Assembly (NCBI RefSeq): GCF_000341085.1
Contig: NZ_ANBA01000007.1
Span: 186,001-250,000 of the forward strand
Length of the DNA: 64,000 nt
Direction of reading: 5' to 3'
Origin: Nocardiopsis ganjiahuensis DSM 45031
Lineage (GTDB): Bacteria > Actinomycetota > Actinomycetes > Streptosporangiales > Streptosporangiaceae
This document shows positions 1 through 9,095 of this stretch, in pieces. A model generated the notes under the pieces. The model saw only the letters and a list, made by a program, of their open reading frames with translations. It was not told the DNA's origin and searched no databases. Position 1 is the stretch's first letter; every line of letters starts with the position of its first letter. A program made the position numbers and the translations under genes.

Positions 1-91
1 CACGCATCCCCTGGGGCGCAAGGGTTCTGGTATTGCCGCAGGCCGTATGATCGGGGTCCCCGAACGGCTATGGGCAGTGAGGCACAACCCG

Positions 92-886
92 ATGAACGAC
101 CACCAACCGGCGATCGACACGACCGTCCCGCACTCGGCGCGGGTGTGGAACTACTGGCTGGGCGGCAAGGACAACTACCCCGTGGACCGGGAGGCGGGGG
201 ACCAGTTCCTGCAGGCCTTTCCGGGGATCGCGCAGATGGCCCGGGCCTCGCGCGCCTACCAGGAGCGGGCCGTCCGCCACCTCGCGGGTGAGCTGGGCAT
301 CCGGCAGTTCCTCGACGTGGGCACGGGGCTTCCCACCCACAACAACACCCACGAGGTGGCCCAGTCCGTGGCGCCTGACGCGCGCATCGTCTACGTGGAC
401 AACGACCCGCTCGTCCTCACCCACGCGCGGGCCCTGCTGACGAGCACCCCCGAGGGGCGCACGCAGTACGTCCACGCCGACCTGTACGACCCCGAGGCGA
501 TCCTCGAGCAGGCGGGCGAGCTCCTGGACCTCGACCAGCCGGTGGGCCTGATGCTGCTCGGCGTCCTGGGGCACGTGCAGGAGTACGACGAGGCGGTCTC
601 CATCGTGCGGCGCCTGCTCGCGGGCCTTCCCCCGGGCAGCTACCTCACCGTCAGCGAGGGCAGCAACGTGCACAGCGAGGAGAACGTCGAGGCCCAGGAC
701 GAGTACAACGAGAGCGGCGCCGTGCCGTACATCCCGCGCAGCCCCCAGCAGATCGGCGGCTACCTGGAAGGGCTGGAGCTGGTCGAGCCCGGTGTGGTGT
801 CGGTGACCCGTTGGCGCCCCGTGGTGACCGGCGACAACCCGCCCGCCGAGGTGGACCAGTACGGCGGTGTCGGCCGGAAGGTCTGA
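92..886 (+). CDS. SAM-dependent methyltransferase (DUF574 / S-adenosyl methyltransferase family)
   Basis: Predicted soluble S-adenosylmethionine-dependent methyltransferase of 264 aa, a family abundant in actinomycetes. Substrate unknown. The N-terminus carries the family signature VWNYWLGGKDNYPVD (about residues 18-32), followed by the SAM-binding strand-loop FLDVGTGLPT (about 73-82) and an acidic VDNDP motif after the next strand. I chose the ATG at 92 because it sits about 10 nt after GTGAGG and starts just before the conserved block. An in-frame ATG at 47 would add 15 unconserved residues. It is monocistronic, followed by a strong hairpin. The family call is from motif recognition; the methyl acceptor is not inferable. 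Confidence 0.85.
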   Translation: MNDHQPAIDTTVPHSARVWNYWLGGKDNYPVDREAGDQFLQAFPGIAQMARASRAYQERAVRHLAGELGIRQFLDVGTGLPTHNNTHEVAQSVAPDARIVYVDNDPLVLTHARALLTSTPEGRTQYVHADLYDPEAILEQAGELLDLDQPVGLMLLGVLGHVQEYDEAVSIVRRLLAGLPPGSYLTVSEGSNVHSEENVEAQDEYNESGAVPYIPRSPQQIGGYLEGLELVEPGVVSVTRWRPVVTGDNPPAEVDQYGGVGRKV

Positions 887-896
887 CCCGCGGCCC

Positions 897-941
897 GGGG
901 CCCTGGCGGAGGCTTCCCCGGAGAAGCCCCGCCAGGGCCCC
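897..941 (+). terminator. Rho-independent-type hairpin after the methyltransferase
   Basis: A 13-bp perfect outer stem (GGGGCCCTGGCGG with CCGCCAGGGCCCC) continues, after one bulged A, into a 6-bp inner stem GGCTTC/GAAGCC with a 6-nt loop. There is no U-tract, as is usual in high-GC actinomycetes. It separates the methyltransferase from the ABC importer operon. Confidence 0.8.
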
Positions 942-986
942 GGAACCCTCCGGGACCGCGTCTTCGATTCGTGATCCGCCCCGCCC

Positions 987-1016
987 TTGACCTTTGTTAC
1001 TCGTGGTGCAAAGGAT
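987..1016 (+). promoter_or_regulatory. Candidate promoter/operator of the sugar ABC importer
   Basis: TTGACC (987-992) resembles a -35 box, with AAGGAT 18 nt downstream as a poor -10. An inverted repeat CCTTTG (991-996) / CAAAGG (1009-1014) with a 12-nt centre overlaps it, as expected for a repressor operator of an importer. The repressor gene is not adjacent. This is pattern-based and tentative. Confidence 0.35.
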
Positions 1017-1099
1017 GGCAAAGTCGGATTTTGGTGACGTGAGACACATGGGGCGGTGCGTCGCCGTGGGACGGGTCGGCCGCCCGGAGAGGGATGCGT

Positions 1100-2364
<1,265 letters not shown>

Positions 2365-2368
<4 letters not shown>

Positions 2369-3378
2369 CCGAATCCAGCGCAACCGGGGCCGCCGCGCGC
2401 GGCGGCCCCGGCCACACGAAACGTTCCGCTCCGGCACGCCCGCGTGCGGGCCGCCCCGTCCGGCAGGGGCGGCTGCGGCGCGCGGTGACCAGGTCCCGCA
2501 CGTGGTTGCCGGGTCTGCTGCTGGTCTCCCCGTCGATCCTGCTCATCGGGGTGTTCGTCTACGGCATGATCGGCTGGAACACCCGGCTGGCGCTGAGCGA
2601 CAAGCACGCCCCGATCCAGGACGGCTCGTTCGTGGGGCTGACCAACTTCGTCCAGCTGTGGCAGGAGGCCCGGTGGCCCGCCGCGGTGGGCAACGCCGTG
2701 GTGTTCACCGTGGTGTTCGTCGGCGGTGCCCTGTTCCTGGGCTGGCTCCTGGGCCTGCTGCTGGACAAGGGCATCCGGGGCGAGGCGGTCTTCCGCACCC
2801 TCTTCCTGGCGCCGATGGCGGTCTCGTTCATCGCCACCGGGGTGGTGTGGCGGTGGCTGATGAACCCGGCCCCCGCCGAACGCGCCACCGGGCTCAACGC
2901 CCTGTTCGTGCACCTGAACATGGACTTCCTGGTCAACGACTGGTGGACCGCGCCCGACCTCGGGATGGCGGCGATGGCGCTGCCCGCGGTCTGGCAGCTG
3001 GCCGGGTACATCATGGCGCTGTTCCTGGCCGGTTTCCGGGGAGTGCCCGAGGAACTGCGCGAGGCGGCCCGGGTGGACGGCTGCTCGGAGTGGGGCGTGT
3101 ACTGGCGGGTGGTCATGCCGCAGCTGCGCCCGGTCGTGCTGAGCGCGGTCATCATCCTGGGCCACATGTCGTTGAAGGTCTTCGACCTGATCATCGCGGT
3201 GGCGGGGCAGCAGATCGTGGCCGACGTCCCGGCGGTGTACATGTGGGCCATGGTCTTCGAGGTCCGCGACCCGGCGAAGGGGGCCACGATCGCGTCGTAC
3301 CTGCTGTTCACGGTGGCGGTGTTCGTCATCCCCTACCTGGTGTGGACCGTGCGCAAGGAACGGAGCGAGGGCCGATGA
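2365..3378 (+). CDS. Carbohydrate ABC transporter permease (MalF-like)
   Basis: First integral-membrane subunit of the importer (337 aa). A long Arg/Ala/Gly-rich cytoplasmic N-terminus of about 45 residues precedes six predicted membrane helices. The cytoplasmic EAA loop, which docks to the ATPase, reads REAARVDGCSEWGVYWRVVMP near residue 232. The start ATG overlaps the stop of the binding-protein gene (ATGA), so the two are translationally coupled, and its own stop overlaps the next permease. No ATPase gene is adjacent. Such actinobacterial systems are commonly energised by a shared MsiK-type ATPase encoded elsewhere, which is an inference here. Confidence 0.88.
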
Positions 3379-4244
3379 CCCAGAGCGCACCCGAGCGGGT
3401 GATCGCACCGGGCGGTGGCGGGACCGGGACCACACGGCGCGGCCAGGCGGTCAAGTTCACCGTGCTGTTCGTGTTGGCGGCCTTCTTCCTGCTGCCGATG
3501 TACGTGCTGGCGGTGACCGGGTTCAAGCCCTTCGAGGAGGCCACCGCGGCCCAGGCATGGCAGCTGCCGCGCAACTGGAGCCTGGAGGGGTGGTCGACGG
3601 CCTGGTCCTCGTTGGCTCCGGGGCTGTGGAACAGCGTGCTGATGGCGGTGCCGAGCGCCGTCATCTCGGCCGTGCTCGGGTCGATGAACGGCTACGTGCT
3701 GGCGCGTTGGCGGTTCCCGGGGGCGGACACCGTGTTCACGCTGTTCCTGTTCGGAATGTTCATCCCCTACCAGGCGGTGATGATCCCGCTCCAGCAGCTG
3801 CTGGTGAGCGCCGGCCTGATGGGCGGGCTGTTCCCGCTGATCCTGGCGCACACGGTGTACGGCATCCCGATCTGCACGCTCATCTTCCGCAACTACTACG
3901 CGAGCATTCCGCAGACCCTCATCGAGGCGGCGCGGGTGGACGGCGCCGGGCTGCTGCGCACCTACGCCTACGTGGTGCTGCCGGTGTCGGCTCCGGCGTT
4001 CGCGGTGACACTCATCTGGCAGTTCACCTCCGCGTGGAACGACTTCCTGTTCGCGGTCTTCCTGACCGGCCCCAACAGCTGGCCGGTGACGGTGCAGCTG
4101 AACAACGTGGCCGGTTCGATGGTGGTGCCCTACAACCAGCAGATGGCCGCGGCGGTGCTGGCCTCGCTGCCGACCCTGGTCATCTACCTGGTGTTGGGGC
4201 GGTACTTCATGCGGGGTCTGATGGCGGGCGCGCTGAAGGGCTGA
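3375..4244 (+). CDS. Carbohydrate ABC transporter permease (MalG-like)
   Basis: Second permease subunit (289 aa) with six predicted transmembrane helices. An EAA loop near residue 190 contains IEAARVDGAGLLRTYAYVVLP. The C-terminus ends MRGLMAGALKG, the usual MalG-type ending. It is coupled to the previous gene by an ATGA overlap and followed by a strong hairpin, so the operon is binding protein - permease - permease. Membrane location is inferred from hydrophobicity. Confidence 0.88.
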   Translation: MTQSAPERVIAPGGGGTGTTRRGQAVKFTVLFVLAAFFLLPMYVLAVTGFKPFEEATAAQAWQLPRNWSLEGWSTAWSSLAPGLWNSVLMAVPSAVISAVLGSMNGYVLARWRFPGADTVFTLFLFGMFIPYQAVMIPLQQLLVSAGLMGGLFPLILAHTVYGIPICTLIFRNYYASIPQTLIEAARVDGAGLLRTYAYVVLPVSAPAFAVTLIWQFTSAWNDFLFAVFLTGPNSWPVTVQLNNVAGSMVVPYNQQMAAAVLASLPTLVIYLVLGRYFMRGLMAGALKG

Positions 4245-4248
4245 TCCG

Positions 4249-4288
4249 GGGTGCGGCCGCCGGGGCGGGTTCCCCGGCGGCCGCACCC
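4249..4288 (+). terminator. Hairpin terminator after the ABC importer operon
   Basis: GGGTGCGGCCGCCGGGG (4249-4265) pairs perfectly with CCCCGGCGGCCGCACCC (4272-4288) around a 6-nt loop. It starts 5 nt after the permease stop. The gene on the far side is convergent, so the hairpin may work in both directions. Confidence 0.8.
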
Positions 4289-4356
4289 GTCCGGGGTTCC
4301 CCGGGTCCCCTTCGGCGTCCTCCGGACTTCCCCTCGGCGGCGCCCCCGGCCCCTCC

Positions 4357-5277
4357 TCAGCCCCGGGCGGCGGAGTAGACGCTCAGATGGGTGTGGGCCA
4401 GGGAGAACAGCGGGGTGGGCACCCCGAGCTCGCGGCCCCGGGCGACCAGGTCGCCGACGATGTGGTCGCCCTCCACCGGGTTGCCGTGGGTCAGGTCCCA
4501 GTACATGGACGTGGAGGTCTCGCGTTCGGTGTCGGAGATGACCTTGTCGGCGAACCCTCTGATCCTGTCGCTGGGCGGGAAGCCGGCGGCGGTGGCCACG
4601 GCGATGGCCTCGGCGAACATCCCGCCGCTGAACTCGGAGCCGCCCGGGGCCCGGTTGACCCGGCCGATGGGGGCGCGCATGAGGCAGGTGACGGCGCCCA
4701 GGCTGGCCAGGAAGACCCACTTGTCCCACATCTCCTGGCGGATCTCCTTGGTGGGGCGGGCGGTGAACCCGGCCTCCTCCAGGGCCGCGTGGACACGGTC
4801 CAGGCCGGCCACGGGGGTGTCGGAGAGCGGGCCGTAGACGAGTTCGCCCATCTTGCCGACCTCGATGATCCCGCCGTCCTCGTCCAGGCGGGTCATCACC
4901 ATGCACACCCCGCCGTAGACGCGGTCCTCGCCGAAGCGCTCCACCAGGACGTCCAGGTGGCCCATGCCGTTGAGGAAGGGCACCACCACGGTGCGCGGCC
5001 CCACCGCCGGGGCGAGGTCCTCGACGGCGCCGTCGAGCCCGTAGGACTTGACGGAGAGGATGACCAGGTCGTAGTCGGGGGTGAGCTGGTCCTTGGTGAG
5101 TGCGCGGACGGGGATGTTCTCGCTGCGGCCGTCGACGGAGCGGATGTTCAGGCCGTGCTCGTTGAGGAGCTCGGCGCGCGCGGGCCGGACTAGGAAGTCG
5201 ACGTCGCGTCCGGCCTGGGCGAGCCGCCCGCCGAAGTATCCGCCGACCGCTCCAGCACCCACGACAAGGATCTTCAT
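4357..5277 (-). CDS. Ketopantoate reductase family protein (PanE-like 2-dehydropantoate 2-reductase)
   Basis: Predicted NADPH-dependent reductase of 306 aa. An N-terminal Rossmann domain starts MKILVVGAGAVGGYFGGRLA with the GxGxxG fingerprint at residues 7-12. The C-terminal helical domain contains WDKWVFLASLGAVTCLM, matching the conserved Lys region of ketopantoate reductases, and a late EGDHIVGDLVARGRELGVPTP segment typical of the family. The start has AGGAGAG 5 nt upstream. It is monocistronic and convergent with the importer operon. Several family members act on other 2-keto acids, and no pantothenate genes are nearby, so the biosynthetic role is not certain. Confidence 0.85.
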   Translation of the reverse strand: MKILVVGAGAVGGYFGGRLAQAGRDVDFLVRPARAELLNEHGLNIRSVDGRSENIPVRALTKDQLTPDYDLVILSVKSYGLDGAVEDLAPAVGPRTVVVPFLNGMGHLDVLVERFGEDRVYGGVCMVMTRLDEDGGIIEVGKMGELVYGPLSDTPVAGLDRVHAALEEAGFTARPTKEIRQEMWDKWVFLASLGAVTCLMRAPIGRVNRAPGGSEFSGGMFAEAIAVATAAGFPPSDRIRGFADKVISDTERETSTSMYWDLTHGNPVEGDHIVGDLVARGRELGVPTPLFSLAHTHLSVYSAARG

Positions 5278-5502
5278 GTCTCTCCTGCGTTCGCCCAGCC
5301 CGATGAATCAGGCAAAACGTATGACGATGGGACGCGCGGTGGCAAGTGGGGTTCCGCCGGCCTGTGGACAACCCGGGCCCGGTGCTCGGGCCCGGCGCTC
5401 CGGCCCGTCCTCGGCCCCCGGTGGCCGGGGTCGGCTCCCGGGGGCGGGGACACCGGGTCCGGACGGTTCCGGGGAGCGGGAAGGTCGTTCACGAGCGGCA
5501 GT

Positions 5503-6276
5503 ATGTTCGGCATGGACAGCTTTCAGACCTACCGTGATCACGCTCGCGGCAACGGCGTCCCCGAGGAGGCCGTCGACCTGGCGCTCCGGTTGGCCCGCCC
5601 GCAGATCGAACTGAGCTCGTCGGCTGAGGGCGGCGGTGTCCTCGCCGGGCGGTACGGCGGGCTCCCGAGCCTTCCCGCGGACATCGCGCGCAAGGACCAC
5701 ACCGACTTCATCGCGTCGGTCGACTGCGCGGCACTGCCGCCGGACGCACTCGACCTGCCGCTGCCACGCGACGGGCAGCTGCTCTTCTTCGCCACCAGGA
5801 CCGACGCCGACGGGGCGGTGCCGGCGGACCGGGCGGGCAGCGTGGTCCACGTTCCGGCCGGAGCGGCCACGACCGAACGGGAGCCCGAAGAGGAGGGCGC
5901 CCCCAGCACGGAGCCCCGCCCCCTCTACGCCCGGGCGGTCTGGAGCCTGCCGATGAGCGGCGACGACGCCGTCCTCGCGGACGAGGAGGCACGGCGGCTC
6001 TACAAGGAGTACGAACTCGAGCACCTGGACAGGAGACGTCCCGTCTGGGAGGTCGACCTGCTCCTGGGCGGCTACTCCTGCTCGCCGCACGACCCGGTGC
6101 CCATGGGATCCTCCGGGGACGACGGGAAGGGCGGCTGGGTCCTCCTGGCCCAGGGGCAGTTCCCCGTCCACGAGGACCCGGACTTCACCGCGTGCCCGTT
6201 CTGGATCATCCGGTACGACGACCTGCGGGCCGTGGACTTCGGGGCCGCGGTCCTGGAGATGCCGACCTACCACTGA
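5503..6276 (+). CDS. YwqG-like protein (DUF1963)
   Basis: Soluble 257-aa protein resembling the YwqG/DUF1963 family. Matching features are GGLPSLPAD (about residues 57-65), FIASVDCAALPPD, LPRDGQLLFFATR near residues 85-97, and a late LLGGYSCSPHDPVP where family members carry an LGGYP-type motif. The biochemical function of this family is not established. An alternative start is the ATG at 5512, three codons later; neither has a strong ribosome site. No operon partner is apparent, as the next gene begins 60 nt further on with its own upstream region. Confidence 0.7.
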   Translation: MFGMDSFQTYRDHARGNGVPEEAVDLALRLARPQIELSSSAEGGGVLAGRYGGLPSLPADIARKDHTDFIASVDCAALPPDALDLPLPRDGQLLFFATRTDADGAVPADRAGSVVHVPAGAATTEREPEEEGAPSTEPRPLYARAVWSLPMSGDDAVLADEEARRLYKEYELEHLDRRRPVWEVDLLLGGYSCSPHDPVPMGSSGDDGKGGWVLLAQGQFPVHEDPDFTACPFWIIRYDDLRAVDFGAAVLEMPTYH

Positions 6277-6336
6277 GCTGTTCCCCGGGTGCCGTTCGGA
6301 TGACTGTAGCGGCTCGACCCGGGTAACCAACCAGGT

Positions 6337-7212
6337 ATGAGACTCGGTGAACGGATCCGTGAGATCGAAGAGGACGACAGGTTGGACCCGGCGGCCTCCC
6401 GTATGAGGGCGCTCGCCGAACGGCTGCCCGCGGGGCCGGTGCGGGACATCCTGCACGGTGTGCAGCTGGGCCACCCGCTGCACCCGATCATGGTGCATCT
6501 TCCCCTGGGCTCGTGGCTCGCGGCCGTCCTGCTCGACACCCTGCCGGGGGATCACCGCCGCAGCGCCCGGGCGCTGGTCAACGTCGGGCTGCTCGCCTCC
6601 CTGCCCGCCGCCGTGAGCGGTCTGGCCGACTGGTCGAGCCAGCACGAACGACAGCAGCGCGTCGGTGTCGCGCACGCGGTGGCCAACGGAACGGGTGCCC
6701 TGCTGTTCGGCGCGTCCTCCGCGGCGAGGGCTTTCGGGCGCCAGGGCTGGGGACGGACCCTCGCTCTGGCCGGGATGGGAGCCGTCGGTCTCGGTGGTGC
6801 CCTCGGCGGCCACATCGCCTACTACCGGGCCGGAGGCGCCAACAGCGCCGACTACCTGCTCGACCGGGTGCCCGAGGGGTGGCACGACCTCGGCCGGCTG
6901 GAGGACTTCCCCGAGGGGGACCTCGGATCCGCCCACATCGAGGGTGTCCCCGTCGTGGTGACCCGCACGGGCGGTTCGGTGGCCGTGTTCCTGGACGTGT
7001 GCCCGCACATGGGCGCTCCACTGACCGACGGAGAGCTGGTCGACGGGTGCGTGCGCTGCCCGTGGCACGGGAGCGAGTTCCGGGCGGACGGCGGAACCGT
7101 CGCCCACGGCCCGGCGACCGCCTCTCTGGAGAGTCTGGACACCTCCGTCGTGGAGGGGCGGCTGAAGGCCCGTCTGCCCCAGCCGGACGCGGAGTCCGGC
7201 ACCGGCACGTGA
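6337..7212 (+). CDS. DUF2231 membrane domain fused to Rieske 2Fe-2S domain
   Basis: A 291-aa protein of two parts. Residues about 45-165 form a DUF2231-type membrane region (begins HPLHPIMVHLPLGSW) with four hydrophobic segments. Residues about 182-280 form a Rieske domain with the cluster ligands Cys222, His224, Cys241 and His244 in CPHMGAPL and CPWHGSEF. The likely role is membrane-anchored electron transfer, possibly with an unlinked oxidase or oxygenase; this is inferred from the domains. Such fusions occur in actinobacteria. It stands alone, with no cytochrome or oxygenase genes beside it. Confidence 0.85.
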   Translation: MRLGERIREIEEDDRLDPAASRMRALAERLPAGPVRDILHGVQLGHPLHPIMVHLPLGSWLAAVLLDTLPGDHRRSARALVNVGLLASLPAAVSGLADWSSQHERQQRVGVAHAVANGTGALLFGASSAARAFGRQGWGRTLALAGMGAVGLGGALGGHIAYYRAGGANSADYLLDRVPEGWHDLGRLEDFPEGDLGSAHIEGVPVVVTRTGGSVAVFLDVCPHMGAPLTDGELVDGCVRCPWHGSEFRADGGTVAHGPATASLESLDTSVVEGRLKARLPQPDAESGTGT

Positions 7213-7531
7213 CCCGTCCGGACCACCGGTACGGCGGACGCTCGGCAGGGGACTGAGAGGCCTCGGGCCCCCGGCCCCTCGCCCGGGCGTGGCAGAAGCA
7301 GGAACCACGCACCGGGCCGGCCTCCCGGCACGCGCGCTCCCCGGTCGGACGCTGCCCACGGGCCCGGGAGGCGCATCCCGGGCCCGGGCGCCGGACGAGA
7401 GCTTCCCCGGCGAGTGCGTCACCCCGTCCACCCGGTGGGCTTGCCGGTGCGATCCCCGGGGGCGCAGGATGGTTGCCGTGTGCGCGGCCTGGCTCCCGAC
7501 GGGCCGCACGAACGGAAGAGAAACAGGTGCC
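7213..7531. other. Intergenic region of 319 bp
   Basis: No convincing gene. An open frame continues upstream of the acyl-CoA synthetase start, but its translation is Arg/Gly/Pro-rich and unlike the enzyme family. GC-rich imperfect hairpins around 7265-7300 could terminate the Rieske gene. AGAGAAACAGG near 7518-7528 serves as the ribosome site region of the next gene. Confidence 0.5.
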
Positions 7532-9061
7532 ATGAGCGTTCTGACGACCTCCAGCCGTGTGGACGACATCCTCCGGCGGAGCGCGGCCCGTACCCCCGCG
7601 AACACCGCGCTGGTCTTCGGCGGCCGCGAGTGGACCTACGCTGGCCTGGACGACGCGGTCACCCGGGCCGCCGCGCGGCTGCTGGGCCTGGGCGCGGTCA
7701 AGGGCGACCGGATCGCGGCCTACGGGAAGAACTCCGACGCCTACCTGATCGGCTACCTGGCCTGCGCGCGGGCCGGTCTGGTGCACGTTCCCGTCAACTT
7801 CGCGCTCCAGGGCGAGGAGCTCGCCTACCTGCTGGAGCAGTCCGGCAGCACCGTGGTCCTGGCCGACCCCGCGCTGCGTTCGGCGGTGGACGCCCTGCGC
7901 ACCGAGACGGGCGTGGAGCAGGTCGTGGAGCTGCGCGACAGCGCCGGGTCGCTGCTGGCCGAGGCCTGCGAGGGGCCGGTCCCGGAACTGGACGTGGAGG
8001 TGGCCGACACCGACCTGGTCCAGCTGCTCTACACCTCCGGCACCACCTCCCGCCCCAAGGGCGCGATGATGACCCACCGGGCGCTGGTGCACGAGTACCT
8101 GTCCTGCCTGGTGGGGCTGGACCTGGACGCCGGGGACAACCCGCTGCACGCGATGCCGCTCTACCACAGCGCCCAGATGCACGTGTTCCTCATGCCGTGG
8201 CTGGCGGTGGGCGCCCGCAACACCCTGGTGGAGGCGCCCGACCCCGCCGACCTGTTGAACCGGATCGAGGCCGACGGGCACGGCGCGTTCTTCGCGGCCC
8301 CGACGCTGTGGGTGGCGCTGGCCAACCGCCCCGAGTTCGCCGAACGGGACCTGTCCAGCCTGCGCAAGGCCTACTACGGTGCCTCGATCATGCCCGGCCC
8401 GGTCCTGGACAAGCTCCGCTCCGCCCTGCCCGAACTGGGCCTGTACAACTGCTTCGGCCAGAGCGAGGTCGGTCCGCTGGCCACCGTGCTTCGCCCCGAG
8501 GAGCACGCGGACCGGCCCGCCTCGGCCGGCCGCTCGGCGCTGTTCGTGGAACTGCGGGTGGTGGACGACAAGGGCGAGGAGGTCCCGCCGGGCGAGCTCG
8601 GCGAGGTGGTCTACCGCTCACCCCAGCTGTGCCTGGGCTACTGGGACAAACCCGAGGAGACCGAGGAGGCCTTCCGCGGCGGCTGGTTCCACTCCGGTGA
8701 CCTGGTGCGCGCCGACGCCGAGGGGTACATCGAGGTGGTCGACCGGATCAAGGACGTCATCAACACCGGCGGGGTGCTGGTGGCCTCCCGGGAGATCGAG
8801 GACGTGCTGTTCGCGCACCCGGACGTGGCCGAGGCCGCGGTGGTCGGGGTGGCCGACGAGAAGTGGATCGAGGCGGTGACGGCCTACGTGGTGCCCGCCC
8901 CCGGCACGGACACCGAAGCCCTGCCGGACCTCCTGGTCGCCCACGTCCGCGAACACCTCGCGCCGTTCAAGGTCCCCAAGTCGGTGCGGGTGGTCACCGC
9001 ACTGCCCCGCAACGCCTCCGGGAAGATCCTCAAACGCGAGCTCCGCGACAGCACCGCCTGA
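7532..9061 (+). CDS. Long-chain fatty acid--CoA ligase / AMP-binding acyl-CoA synthetase
   Basis: ANL-superfamily enzyme of 509 aa that would activate a carboxylic acid to its acyl-CoA through an acyl-adenylate. The phosphate-binding loop YTSGTTSRPKG lies at residues 167-177. Further motifs are YYGASIMP, FGQSEVGP, the FHSGDL adenylate motif, DRIKDVINTGG, and the C-terminal catalytic Lys in NASGKILKREL. I placed the start at ATG 7532, which gives the usual N-terminus; the frame is open further upstream but not conserved-looking. It is monocistronic, so the substrate cannot be read from context. Confidence 0.9.
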   Translation: MSVLTTSSRVDDILRRSAARTPANTALVFGGREWTYAGLDDAVTRAAARLLGLGAVKGDRIAAYGKNSDAYLIGYLACARAGLVHVPVNFALQGEELAYLLEQSGSTVVLADPALRSAVDALRTETGVEQVVELRDSAGSLLAEACEGPVPELDVEVADTDLVQLLYTSGTTSRPKGAMMTHRALVHEYLSCLVGLDLDAGDNPLHAMPLYHSAQMHVFLMPWLAVGARNTLVEAPDPADLLNRIEADGHGAFFAAPTLWVALANRPEFAERDLSSLRKAYYGASIMPGPVLDKLRSALPELGLYNCFGQSEVGPLATVLRPEEHADRPASAGRSALFVELRVVDDKGEEVPPGELGEVVYRSPQLCLGYWDKPEETEEAFRGGWFHSGDLVRADAEGYIEVVDRIKDVINTGGVLVASREIEDVLFAHPDVAEAAVVGVADEKWIEAVTAYVVPAPGTDTEALPDLLVAHVREHLAPFKVPKSVRVVTALPRNASGKILKRELRDSTA

Positions 9062-9095
9062 TCCGCGGCCGCTCGAGGCGCCCGGCCCGGGCCCC

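Noticed and set aside
68..1021. Long minus-strand open frame opposite the methyltransferase
   Set aside because: Its translation is Val/Gly/Arg-rich with no family features. It is the mirror of the third-position GC bias of the real plus-strand gene.
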